This document shows positions 37,637 to 45,647 of a stretch of DNA of 64,000 nucleotides, one piece after another. A program made the position numbers and the translations under genes. This DNA is from CBDBKL01 sp965116215 (GTDB lineage Bacteria > Bdellovibrionota > Bdellovibrionia > Bdellovibrionales > JAKFYE01): contig OZ220494.1 in NCBI GenBank assembly GCA_965116215.1, forward strand, positions 186,001 through 250,000, in the 5' to 3' direction. The notes under the pieces were generated by a model. It had not been told where the DNA came from, did no database searches, and saw only the letters and a list, made by a program, of their open reading frames with translations. Every line of letters begins with the position of its first letter. Within the stretch, counting starts at the first letter, position 1.

Positions 37637-38042
37637 GAGGGTTTTTAACGAGTCACAAACCTATAAAAAAATAAGATTGATTGGCGAATCTCAGTTCGAC
37701 CATTATTTTTTCTTTAGTTTTCAATTTTTAAAGTAAGGGTGGGCAGACTGATCGAGTCTGTGCAGATTGGGTAGTTTCTTTTGCATTTTTTTGGCTACAC
37801 TGATGTGGTTTTCTATAGCTATTTGGGTTTTACTTTTGCAGATCGTATATATTATGTGGTTGAGTTTTATTTTTTACTCATGCGGCGAGCAGGAAGACAA
37901 GTGGTGAATGTATGATTTTTTAGAGAGGAAACTTGATTCATACGGTGAGTCTAAAGACAAGATATATTATGAGGTTGAGTTTTAATCTTTTACAGATAAA
38001 AAGCGACTTTTTATGAAGTATGGAGTAAATGTTATGGGGTGT
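37637..38042. other. Intergenic region merR to tRNA-Pro with duplicated segments
   Basis: In this 406-bp gap, CAGACT-GATCG-AGTCTG (37744-37760) forms a perfect 6-bp hairpin that may end the merR transcript. Two segments are each present twice: ATATATTATG-GGTTGAGTTT (37848 and 37962) and TCAT-CGG-GAG with AAGACAAG (37879 and 37938), so part of the gap arose by local duplication. The tRNA promoter is presumably near 37990-38030 but is not distinct. Confidence 0.45.
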
Positions 38043-38119
38043 CGGCACGTGGCGCAGCCTGGTAGCGCACATGCTTGGGGTGCATGAGGTCGCTGGTTCA
38101 AATCCAGTCGTGCCGACCA
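38043..38119 (+). tRNA. tRNA-Pro (anticodon UGG)
   Basis: This is a full 77-nt cloverleaf. The acceptor stem CGGCACG pairs with CGTGCCG, the D arm is GCGC-AGCCTGGTA-GCGC, the anticodon stem CATGC pairs with GCATG around TTGGGGT (anticodon TGG), the T arm is GCTGG-TTCAAAT-CCAGT, the discriminator is A, and CCA is encoded. The position after ihfA-merR is conserved in proteobacteria. It marks the left edge of the accessory region. Confidence 0.97.
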
Positions 38120-38141
38120 ATTCTTAACTGTACCATTTATT

Positions 38142-38835
38142 CTATTTACTAAAAGTCCAAGTTTTCGGTTTTGAAATTTTATTTATTGTATCTGGAAATT
38201 GACTATTTTTTAAATGCTTTTCCTCTATTTGAAGGTTCGCCTGTGAAAGTTTTTTTAGGTCTACATGAGCTGTATTGGAAAGGACAGAGTCACTTGAATT
38301 TTTTAAACTTTTTGTCGGTGTAATAATAACGACTTTCTTATTTAATTTTTGTTTTACAATCTTCAAAGGAGTTTTTAAATCTGTATCATTAGATAAGTAG
38401 TACAATAGATTGTATATCTTCTCTACAGGAATCATAAACAATATGAGAAGCAATATTTACATCTGTTTCCTTCTCTTCGTATTTTAAAATCTGCACTTGC
38501 TTATTAGAAACAGACTCTTTTTTGATTTTCTTGTTGTACTCAATAAGTCTTCCTTTTATTTGTCTTTTTTTATGTTTTCCATTTATAATTTCAAAATTTT
38601 CTAGCGTTTTTAAAGCCCTTAAATAGACATCTTGTCTTTGAGCAGAACTGCGGACTACAGACTTAGCAGTAAAGTATTTAATCTTTAAGATTTTGTGAAG
38701 AGAAGGGTCTGTTATATTCTCAACTAGTTTTTTTAAATTCAACCATTTATACTGAGTGTGTTTTAAAGAATAAAAAAGATTAAACCCGTCAATGTAAACA
38801 AATGTATTAAGAGGATTCGAAGATTTAGTAGGCAT
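38142..38835 (-). pseudogene. NYN-domain (PIN-like) protein gene with a frameshift
   Basis: The first frame (38835 to a stop at 38389) encodes an NYN-domain N-terminus. It has FVYIDGFNLFYSL (about 12-24) with the catalytic Asp, a basic middle and EEKETDVNIASHIVYD (about 118-133), and then ends QSIVLLI. The missing last strand, SNDTDLKTPLKIVKQKL, continues in the next frame, down to 38142. Removing one base near 38394 restores LLSNDTDL, the form expected for these RNases. It is therefore an inactivated gene, a sequencing error, or a frameshifted one. It converges on tRNA-Pro and is the first gene of the island. A native NYN protein would be about 230 residues. Confidence 0.75.
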
Positions 38836-39418
38836 AAAATATCTGTTTTAAAAAGACGAAAGCGACCCATCGGTCGAAACGGATGGGGGATGCTAATAAG
38901 AATATCGGTGTAGATTAGCAAATAATCAAGTTCTTAAGTTCCAATAGTTTAAAAATGTTTATATAATACGTCTCAGTTCCTCACTTTTATCTAGTTTTAT
39001 GACACTTTAAGCTAAATTTTATAGGTGTTAACCTACTATAATAACTGTAAAAAAAGAATACTTTGTCTATTTAAGTTTCACAATGTAAATTTAGAAAAAT
39101 TATCCAGCTATTTGTCGATTGAATAGCAGAGCAAATAGCATGGCGTTCAGATGAACTCTAGACTTTACAAATAATTCATATTTTTTGTATCAATATGAAC
39201 CATGGCTTTTATGTACTAAAAAGTGATAATCTAGTAGAGTCTTCATTTCTATAATTAAATGTAAAACCTACTATTCTTTTAAATACAAATAAAATTATTT
39301 TTATTTGTGTCTTTGAAACTGTTTCAAGCTAAGACAGTCCTAACATTAGTTCATCCATGAGACTCTTTAGAAGTCGTTCATTGTAGGACAATGTAACCCA
39401 TGATAAAATAATAGTAAG
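38836..39418. other. Long AT-rich intergenic region
   Basis: This is 583 bp without a convincing gene. A hairpin CCCATC...GATGGG at 38866-38887 has an inner GT/AC pair. A TATGACACTT at about 39000 matches the inner part of the MITE end at 9171. A small inverted repeat TTGAAA-CTG-TTTCAA lies near 39315. Nothing else is recognised. Confidence 0.35.
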
Positions 39419-39823
39419 ATGATAAAATTTTTTATATTCATTTTGCTATTATCATTGCCCAATGTAATAGCAAATGATTTGAAAGAGAAATTTATTATGT
39501 ATAAAACAATATATGTATCTCGCTCTGTTAGCTTAGGGCCTAAACACATTGTATCTTATAAAAATAAATTTAAACTCGAGTCTGTTCGAATTTGGCAGTC
39601 TGATGGAAGTTCATGCAATTGTAGTTTGGATTATGGATACAGTGGTGCATCGAGCTTAAGTTGTAATATCCCAGGTGGTTACAGAGTACAGTTTGGTTTT
39701 AATTGTGATTATAATAATTCCAGAGAAAAGGCTGCTTATGCCTTTATGTGTATGAATTGGTATGTTTGGTGTTCAGACCCAATCTCAATAAGAATCCCAG
39801 AGAGATCTAAAAGATATTTTTGA
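39419..39823 (+). CDS. Small exported cysteine-containing protein, unrecognised
   Basis: I do not recognise this 134-residue protein. Residues 1-18 form a signal peptide (FFIFILLLSLPNVIA), so it is exported. The mature part is rich in Tyr, Ser and Asn. It holds six cysteines in the second half (SCNCSLDYG, LSCNIPGG, FNCDYNN, FMCMNW, VWCSDP), a pattern that suggests disulphide bonds and a compact beta fold. The ribosome-binding site is weak (AGTAAG). It lies alone in the AT-rich island, with no partner gene. A secreted effector or adhesin-like role is only a guess; no family motif is visible. Confidence 0.55.
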   Translation: MIKFFIFILLLSLPNVIANDLKEKFIMYKTIYVSRSVSLGPKHIVSYKNKFKLESVRIWQSDGSSCNCSLDYGYSGASSLSCNIPGGYRVQFGFNCDYNNSREKAAYAFMCMNWYVWCSDPISIRIPERSKRYF

Positions 39824-40150
39824 TAAAGTAAGATACTTAAAAATAGGAGGTGACACACTTACGCCATGTTTATCATTTAAAATATGAGACCTGTTCATTT
39901 AAACTGCTCTTTGTCCTTTTCTGATTCACCTGATCTATCATAAATGTATGATAAAGACTCACATTAGAGTCTGTGGAGAGAGTGAATTCTTTTTATTAAA
40001 ACTAAAAAAGGATAAAATTATTTGGATTAGACTTTAAAGTATTAGATAAAGTCTTAATTCCTATATAAAAGATTTATTAACACTAAGTAACCTTGTGGTA
40101 CATTAATTAGCAATGGAATTTGATGGTTATAGAGCACCATTTGATCCTTA
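39824..40150. other. Intergenic region holding the left flanking repeat
   Basis: This 327-bp gap is mostly filled by the direct repeat at 39865-40039 described separately. The rest is AT-rich and ends at the OLD-family gene stop. No terminator is clear. Confidence 0.5.
39865..40039 (+). repeat. Direct repeat flanking the OLD/Xre/Fic cassette, left copy (empty site)
   Basis: This copy matches 43979-44222 at roughly three positions in four. Shared blocks include TTTATCATTTAAAATA, GATCTATCATAA/CATCTATCATAA, TTTTATTAAAACTA and TTTGGATTAGACTTTA. It runs GGATAAAATTATTTGG without the 66-bp insertion present in the right copy, so it represents the uninserted site. Confidence 0.75.
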
Positions 40151-42082
40151 TTACATTGTTATTGTGTTAGTATTTTTTTGTAGTCTCTCTTCTAACTTTT
40201 TTAAAATGTCTTTTGTTTTTTCATTAAAATGAGAACTAAGTTTAAGAGTGAAATTATTAGAGGCTAAATTTTCTTGAAAAAATTGTGATATATTTTTTTT
40301 GCTCACTTTATCTAAAGAAATATCCATTTTTTCTGCAATTAATTTTTTATCACTAATATTTAGTAAATTTTCAATCTCATTAATATCTGTATTAAGCTCA
40401 TCAAGAGTTAAGACTCTATCAGACTTTAGAATAAACTTTTTAATATATCGCTCCTTTCCCTTTTTTCCTTGTTTATCACCATCAAGTAAAAATAGCATAT
40501 TTAAATTCCAACCAAGCTGAATTGATACCAATGAGTCAAATGAACCAGCCCCTACCCCAGGGATAAAGTTAATTTTTTTAAATTCCAAATATTCTTTTGC
40601 ATATCTTAGTATATAATAATCAGATTTACCTTCTAAAACTACAGCACCTTTTTGAATATCAAATTTAGAGGGGATCACTTGTAGTTTATCTAAAATTGGT
40701 TGAAAATATGTTGTTTCGTCAGGATATTTATTAAAAAATTCTCGGTATTTTGTAGCTTTAATATCTAAAAGATCATTATCTGCTGGTTTAGTCTCTATTG
40801 TTGATATTTTAGAGAGATCATTGCTATTAGTTATAACAAATATTTGTTCTAGCCATTTGGGGTCAATCATATGATGACTATGTGTGGTATAAGCTAAAGT
40901 GTTTTTTTCTTCTGTAATCTTGGAAAAACTCTCGATTAGCTTTTGTTGTGCTGCCGCATGGAGATTGGAAGCTGGTTCATCAAGTAAAAATAATATTTGT
41001 TTATTTTTCTCTCTGGCAGCTCTAAATTGAGTGAATAATATAAAAGAAAAAAACCACCTAAAGCCTATTGACCGATTATTTATGTCAAATGTTTTTGCAC
41101 CCTCTTTGATTTGAAGTTTTATATAGATACCATCATTCGTATCAATATCGAACGATATTTGAACTTTTTTATTTTGAACCTTCTCTTTTAAAATTTTATT
41201 CCATTTTTCAAATACAATATCAGTTACTACTGAGCTTGCTTTATCGAGAATGTGTTCTATTTTGGATTTATCTTCACCGTTAATGTCGTCTCTGCTTTTG
41301 ACTTTTTCGTATTTATTATCTTTGTGCTTGAGTCTTTCCAATATATGTTTTTCTATATTGTAGCTCATATTATCATATTTTAAAATATCTTGAAATACGG
41401 TTTTGTAAAATTCGTTTTTATGGAATTCGTTTTCTAAAATATTTTGCACTTGACTGTTATTATGTGTTTCTTTTTCTTTATTCAGAAAGATCTTTTCAGG
41501 GAAAGTAAAGATAAAGTCAGGAAAATATAATATGTGAGGTGTGTGATTTAAAAATAAGTTTTTTACTTTATTTTTATCTTCTTTATACTTTTCCTCATTT
41601 AGAGATCTCCACTCTTTTAATTTCTGATTAGATTTTCTAAATGTAAGATTATTAGTAATGGAAAGGGTTTTTTCTTTCAAATTACTATCAGTGAATTTTT
41701 GTGATTGTTTGAAAGTTAAATTATCTCCAAAAGAATCAGGGTTAATTTCAACATTATGTTCTTCTTGAAGTTTTTTGATTAGTTGTTTTTTTTCATTTTT
41801 ATCAAATTTAACTTCAGCAGATATTGATATCTCGTCAGAAAAATTTGATAAAAGGTGTTTAGGAACTTGATTGCTAGGCAGTACTCTAGTCTGATTTTTG
41901 TTGCCGATGAGCTGACTTGTAGACTTATCAGGTAAAAAACTGTGGATAGCCTCTAAGATTGTAGTTTTTCCACTTTCATTTAAACCAACAAAAGCAAAAA
42001 TACTAACCTTCTTGGATTCTAATTTTATTTTTGTATCTTTAATTCCTTTAAAATTTTTGATCGTAAAACTAGTGTAATAAAT
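40151..42082 (-). CDS. OLD-family nuclease (ATPase plus TOPRIM) with an apparent ATT start
   Basis: This is an overcoming-lysogenization-defect type protein: an ABC-like ATPase fused to a TOPRIM nuclease, a family often found in anti-phage defence. The frame is open from the TAA at 42092-42094 with no ATG, GTG or TTG until 41680, yet the coding signature starts much earlier. I therefore start at ATT 42082, 4 nt after a perfect AAGGAGG. This gives 643 residues: MYYTSFTIKNFKGIKDTKIK, Walker A GLNESGKTT (33-41), Walker B LLDEPASNLH, the THSHHMID His switch, then TOPRIM VVLEGKSDYYIL and LLDGDKQGKKG. It is divergent from the Xre gene and shares a 4.1-kb repeat-bounded block with it. Starting at 41680 would lose the ATP site. 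Confidence 0.85.
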   Translation of the reverse strand: MYYTSFTIKNFKGIKDTKIKLESKKVSIFAFVGLNESGKTTILEAIHSFLPDKSTSQLIGNKNQTRVLPSNQVPKHLLSNFSDEISISAEVKFDKNEKKQLIKKLQEEHNVEINPDSFGDNLTFKQSQKFTDSNLKEKTLSITNNLTFRKSNQKLKEWRSLNEEKYKEDKNKVKNLFLNHTPHILYFPDFIFTFPEKIFLNKEKETHNNSQVQNILENEFHKNEFYKTVFQDILKYDNMSYNIEKHILERLKHKDNKYEKVKSRDDINGEDKSKIEHILDKASSVVTDIVFEKWNKILKEKVQNKKVQISFDIDTNDGIYIKLQIKEGAKTFDINNRSIGFRWFFSFILFTQFRAAREKNKQILFLLDEPASNLHAAAQQKLIESFSKITEEKNTLAYTTHSHHMIDPKWLEQIFVITNSNDLSKISTIETKPADNDLLDIKATKYREFFNKYPDETTYFQPILDKLQVIPSKFDIQKGAVVLEGKSDYYILRYAKEYLEFKKINFIPGVGAGSFDSLVSIQLGWNLNMLFLLDGDKQGKKGKERYIKKFILKSDRVLTLDELNTDINEIENLLNISDKKLIAEKMDISLDKVSKKNISQFFQENLASNNFTLKLSSHFNEKTKDILKKLEERLQKNTNTITM

Positions 42083-42209
42083 AAAACCTCCTTATTTGTT
42101 GAAATATCATCACAACGACAATTAGTCTAGTTCAGTGAGTCATCTAGTTTAGGACGGAGGCAAACAGGAGTCTGTTTTTAAATATAATCCACCAGATATA
42201 GTATCTACT

Positions 42210-42233
42210 TATAATGTCATATAAGGCATTATA
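42210..42233 (+). promoter_or_regulatory. Upstream operator half-site for the Xre gene
   Basis: This is an imperfect palindrome (TATAATGTCATATAAGGCAT and beyond). It resembles the perfect operator at 42238-42271 and lies 5 bp before it. Two such sites suggest cooperative autorepression. Confidence 0.6.
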
Positions 42234-42237
42234 TTGT

Positions 42238-42271
42238 TGATTTATAATGCTATATATAGCATTATAAATCA
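42238..42271 (+). promoter_or_regulatory. 34-bp perfect palindrome, likely operator of the Xre/Fic pair
   Basis: The sequence is its own reverse complement for all 34 bases (half-site TGATTTATAATGCTATA). It ends one base before the ATG at 42273, so it covers the translation start region and any upstream start (for example TTG at 42234). The Xre protein probably binds here and represses its own operon; that is inference. Confidence 0.75.
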
Positions 42272-42272
42272 T

Positions 42273-42761
42273 ATGAAAATTGATAAAAAGAAGATCAAAA
42301 CCCAAAGAGATGTTATTGAGAAAAAACTCAAACTCTGGAGGAGAGTTTTCAGAGATAAAATACCTCCATCTGGATGGATTAAGGCAATTAGAGGGACTCT
42401 TGGTTTATCGACATATCAGCTGGCAAAACGAATGAAGGTCAATCAAGCCACTGCTCTGAGAATTGAGACAAGAGAAGCGGAGGGCAAAGTCACCTTAGAT
42501 GTTCTTAAGAAGGCAGCCGAGGCTATGGATTGCAAACTTATATATGCCATTGTTCCTAGAGATCCCTATTCAAGCCTCAATGATATTATAAATAAACATG
42601 CCGAAAATTTTGCCCGTAAGATTTTAAATCGAACTGAGCACACTATGCAACTTGAAAAACAAGGCACGGGCAGGAATGAATATGAGCTAAAGCAAATGGT
42701 TAAAGAACTAAAAGACAATATGGACTCACGAATTTGGGATAAAGGACCTCAACATAAGTGA
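42273..42761 (+). CDS. Mobile mystery protein A (Xre-family regulator)
   Basis: This small DNA-binding protein is always found with a Fic protein on mobile DNA (mobile mystery protein A and B). From ATG 42273 it has 162 residues. The N-terminal part is basic. An Xre helix-turn-helix lies at about 42-80, with IRGTLGLSTYQLAKRMKVNQATALRIE, followed by VTLDVLKKAAEAMDCKLIYAIVP. The C-terminus is a charged helix. I prefer 42273 over TTG 42234 because the palindromic operator ends at 42271. The stop overlaps the fic start by 4 bp. A role as autorepressor and antitoxin of the pair is inference from similar modules. Confidence 0.88.
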   Translation: MKIDKKKIKTQRDVIEKKLKLWRRVFRDKIPPSGWIKAIRGTLGLSTYQLAKRMKVNQATALRIETREAEGKVTLDVLKKAAEAMDCKLIYAIVPRDPYSSLNDIINKHAENFARKILNRTEHTMQLEKQGTGRNEYELKQMVKELKDNMDSRIWDKGPQHK

Positions 42762-43360
42762 GTAAAATGGATTTTAAGTATCCTCATGGTGCTACACCTC
42801 TAGATCCCAACGAACTTAGTGGACTTATCCCAGACTATATTACGACACAAAGAGAACTCAATTTCCTTGAAAAAGAGAATATTAAAAAGGCTATTAAATG
42901 GTCTGAAGGTAAAAAGCATAAGAACTTACTAGAGGTGGATTTTGTATTTAATTTACACAAAAAAATGTTCAATGATGTCTGGAAATGGGCGGGTATACAG
43001 CGCACTTCTGATAAAAGTATAGGGATTCATTGGGAACAAATAACCGTTCAAATGCGAAATCTTCTAGACGATACAAAGTATTGGATTCAAAATAATATTT
43101 ATCCTTGGAAAGAAATAGCTGCACGATTTCATCATAGACTTGTACAAATCCATCCGTTTCCTAATGGAAACGGGAGACATGCTCGATTGATGACTGAGCT
43201 ATTACTGCAGAACTATGATCAATCTGTTCCCACTTGGGGTATACAGAATCCTGAAGACACTCTAGATGTTGAAGACATTATCAGAGATGAGTATATAAAC
43301 TCTCTTCAAGAGGCTGACAAAAAAAAGTTTAATCGACTCATACAGTTTATGTTCACTTAG
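42758..43360 (+). CDS. Mobile mystery protein B (Fic-domain AMPylase-like)
   Basis: This is a Fic protein that probably transfers a nucleotide or phosphate group onto a target protein, as toxin half of the pair. The 200 residues include the catalytic HPFPNGNGRHAR (about 132-143), an exact HPFxxGNGRxxR motif, and helices upstream such as NLHKKMFNDVWKWAG (about 68-82). The N-terminus has the family opening TPLDPNELSGLIPDYITTQ. No [ST]xxxE[GN] inhibitory motif is obvious in it, in line with control by a partner. It overlaps the Xre gene by 4 bp. Its cellular target is not known. Confidence 0.9.
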   Translation: MSKMDFKYPHGATPLDPNELSGLIPDYITTQRELNFLEKENIKKAIKWSEGKKHKNLLEVDFVFNLHKKMFNDVWKWAGIQRTSDKSIGIHWEQITVQMRNLLDDTKYWIQNNIYPWKEIAARFHHRLVQIHPFPNGNGRHARLMTELLLQNYDQSVPTWGIQNPEDTLDVEDIIRDEYINSLQEADKKKFNRLIQFMFT

Positions 43361-43930
43361 AAAGAAGTTAGAAAAATATGCTCATACTCATACTCATGCT
43401 TTTGTGAGGTTTTTCCCTTTCATCAGAAAAAAGAAGAAAATTATATATATTTCGGATGATGCTATTTAAAACCAGGTTGCTTTAAATAATCTTCAATAGA
43501 AAACTGAGCTTTCAGCTCAATACTTGAGATGAAGCATAACGAGTAAAAAATAGGATTAAATTTTTATTATTTGTTCACTCAATATGATTCTTAGAAGGGT
43601 TGATTGACTAAAATACAAAATCTTATTTTCATGATATTTTAGTTTGACTTTGTATAGAGGTTTATTGAACTGGTCATCAATTTCATTCTAAGAATTCAAA
43701 GAAAATTTTAAAGTTTCAGAAGTGGATTCTGATGAGTGTACAGTGAGAATCCAAAAATTAGATACGACTGAGTTAAGAAAATATCTTAGAAATTTCCAGT
43801 TTAGAATTTATTTATTGAAAGTCTTGGTCGGGAACAGCCAAGAAGAGATCAAGGGGTAGTTAAAACTAAGGGAGCAACTCATCAAATGTTCTATATTTTT
43901 GAAAATACTAATTAATTGTGTATTATATTT

Positions 43931-43985
43931 GCGACATATTTGCGACATATTTGCGACATATTTGCGACATATTTGCGACATATTT
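43931..43985 (+). repeat. Tandem array of five 11-bp repeats
   Basis: Unit GCGACATATTT is repeated exactly five times, starting at 43931, 43942, 43953, 43964 and 43975. Read as protein it would give an 11-residue repeat on the minus strand, but no gene is supported. It abuts the right flanking repeat. Confidence 0.95.
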
Positions 43986-44222
43986 ATCATTTAAAATAGT
44001 AAAAACGTGTTCTTCTAAGCTGCACTTCATCCTTTCCTAATCCACCCCATCTATCATAACTGTACAATAAAATCCACACCAGAGCTTATGGTAGAGAGAG
44101 TAAATTCCTTTTATTAAAACTAAGGATAAAATACCCATTTTCACAATTATTACAGTAAGCTAACCCCTCTAAAAGTCAACTTAACTAGCTATGAACCTAA
44201 AATTATTTGGATTAGACTTTAG
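43979..44222 (+). repeat. Direct repeat flanking the OLD/Xre/Fic cassette, right copy (filled site)
   Basis: This is the homologue of 39865-40039, interrupted by the 66-bp segment at 44132-44197. The two copies have the same orientation and enclose the OLD, Xre and Fic genes. The last shared block is TTTGGATTAGACTTTA near 44206-44221. Confidence 0.75.
44132..44197. mobile_element. 66-bp insertion element with AAAAT duplication
   Basis: The segment begins ACCCATTTTCACAATTATT and ends AGCTATGAACCT. It is flanked by AAAAT on both sides, and the other flanking repeat lacks it and has a single AAAAT. A relative with the same internal order lies at 17056-17112. Its right end resembles the right end of the MITE at 9584 (ATGAACCT), but its left end is not a clear inverted repeat. 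It is too small to encode anything. Confidence 0.7.
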
Positions 44223-44264
44223 CGATATAAACTCTATTCACAATTAGGGGATATCAAATCAAAA

Positions 44265-45647
44265 TTAGGAAATATCAAATATTTTCCCAGGATTTAAAAT
44301 GCCATCTGGATCAAACACAGCCTTAATGCCCTTCATAATATTTATTTCAGCTAAACTTCTTGTAAAATGTAAGGAAGACTTTTTCGAAAGTCCTACACCA
44401 TGCTCTGCTGAAATACTCCCCCTAAAAGATTGAATTTCTGTATACAGTAAGGAATCAACCCTCTGGCAATTTTTAAAAAATATGTCTTTGGATAAGGACT
44501 CCGGCTTAAGAATATTAATATGTAAATTTCCATCACCAATATGCCCAAACCATAAAACCTCTATGTTAGGATATTCTTTAGATAAAATTTGATCTACAGC
44601 CTTCATAAAAGCAGGAATATTAGAAATGCTCACAGAAATATCATTTTTATAAGGAGAAAACGGAGATATTGATTCAGAAATGTTCTCTCTAAATCCCCAA
44701 AGTTCTTTAGCCTGTTTCTGATTCTGACTTATGACTCCATCTATAACCCAGCCTTTATCTACACATGTTTGAAATGTATTCAACGCCACTTCTAAATCTT
44801 CGTCTTGATAGACTTCAAATTCAATAAGAAGATAAAATGCCGTAGGAGACTCCAAAGGGGAAATCAAACTTGTATTGGACTTCAAAACATATTTCAAGGC
44901 TTTGTCAGTGAAAAGTTCAAAAGCCATCAAATGACATTTTTGAAGGAAGATTTCAAATATGGGCATGATCGAATCTAAGTCATTAACCCCTATAAGCATC
45001 ACTTGAAGGGTCTTAGGAGGAGTTGTGTACTTGAGTGTGGCTTTTGTAATAAAACCCAGAGTGCCTTCACTCCCAATCATAAGATGCCTCAAGTCATAAC
45101 CACTGGCATTTTTCACAAGTGAATTGTTCAGATGAAGAACTTCACCTGAGCCAGTAACCACTTCCAGACCAACCACCCAATTTCTCATCAACCCATAACG
45201 TATGACTTTAATTCCTGCTGCATTTGTGGCTATATTACCACCAATATGGCTTGAACCACGAGATGCAAAATCTATAGGAAAATAAAACCCCTTCGAGGCA
45301 ACTTCGTTTTGTAATGTTTCTGTTATAACTCCTGGCTCAACAGTGATCGTCTGTTCTATAAGATTTGTGCCCAGTATACGGTTCATTTTCTCAAACGAAA
45401 CAATGACTTCTTTATTTTTTGCAACAGCAGCACCACTCAGTCCGGTTCGTCCCCCTGATGGCACTAGGGGTGTTTTTGTTTCTCTAGCCCATTGGACAAG
45501 ATTGAGAACCTCTTGCGTTGTCTTTGGAAAGACGACAGCTAGTGGTTTTGGAATATAATATTTTGTCCAATCTTGACCGTAGATTTTTAAAGATTCCACA
45601 TCTGTGAGAATACGATCTTCGGGAAAAAGTTGTTTGAGTTCCTTCAT
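44265..45647 (-). CDS. FAD-linked oxidase, GlcD/D-lactate dehydrogenase family
   Basis: This is a flavoprotein oxidising a 2-hydroxy acid such as glycolate or D-lactate, passing electrons to the quinone pool or a partner. The 460 residues hold the FAD-binding PCMH domain with VPSGGRTGLSGAAV (about 60-73) and a conserved GSEGTLGFITKATLKY segment (about 193-208). The C-terminal domain carries WFGHIGDGNLHINIL (about 366-380) and SAEHGVGLSKK (about 415-425). It is monocistronic; glcE/glcF partners are absent, so a stand-alone dehydrogenase is more likely than a three-part glycolate oxidase. Substrate is not determined. Confidence 0.9.
   Translation of the reverse strand: MKELKQLFPEDRILTDVESLKIYGQDWTKYYIPKPLAVVFPKTTQEVLNLVQWARETKTPLVPSGGRTGLSGAAVAKNKEVIVSFEKMNRILGTNLIEQTITVEPGVITETLQNEVASKGFYFPIDFASRGSSHIGGNIATNAAGIKVIRYGLMRNWVVGLEVVTGSGEVLHLNNSLVKNASGYDLRHLMIGSEGTLGFITKATLKYTTPPKTLQVMLIGVNDLDSIMPIFEIFLQKCHLMAFELFTDKALKYVLKSNTSLISPLESPTAFYLLIEFEVYQDEDLEVALNTFQTCVDKGWVIDGVISQNQKQAKELWGFRENISESISPFSPYKNDISVSISNIPAFMKAVDQILSKEYPNIEVLWFGHIGDGNLHINILKPESLSKDIFFKNCQRVDSLLYTEIQSFRGSISAEHGVGLSKKSSLHFTRSLAEINIMKGIKAVFDPDGILNPGKIFDIS

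Larger units (their letters stand above)
43361..44264. other. Long intergenic region with gene remnant, tandem repeat and flanking repeat
   Basis: This 904-bp gap follows the Fic gene. It contains a hairpin TGAGC-TTTCA-GCTCA (about 43505) and a coding-like remnant without a start (about 43690-43859: VSEVDSDECTVRIQKLD, then TTELRKYLRNFQFRIYLL, ending EEIKG). Next come an 11-bp tandem array and the right flanking repeat with its small insertion. The remnant suggests a gene was lost here. Confidence 0.5.

Noticed and set aside
37938..38120. Minus-strand frame ending in a tRNA-like peptide (MVGTTGFEPATS...)
   Set aside because: It is the shadow of the tRNA-Pro gene, a well-known spurious call.
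42162..42179. Hairpin AAACAG-GAGT-CTGTTT followed by T, a terminator
   Set aside because: It lies between two divergent genes, with no transcript entering from the left; more likely part of the regulatory region.
43931..43985. CRISPR array
   Set aside because: The units are 11 bp with no spacers, and no cas genes are present.
43808..43990. Minus-strand frame with repeated MSQICRKY
   Set aside because: It is produced by the 11-bp tandem array, with no ribosome-binding site or conserved domain.
38043..44264. Integration of the island by site-specific recombination at tRNA-Pro
   Set aside because: No integrase gene and no second copy of the tRNA 3' end could be found near 44 kb, so attachment sites are not supported.
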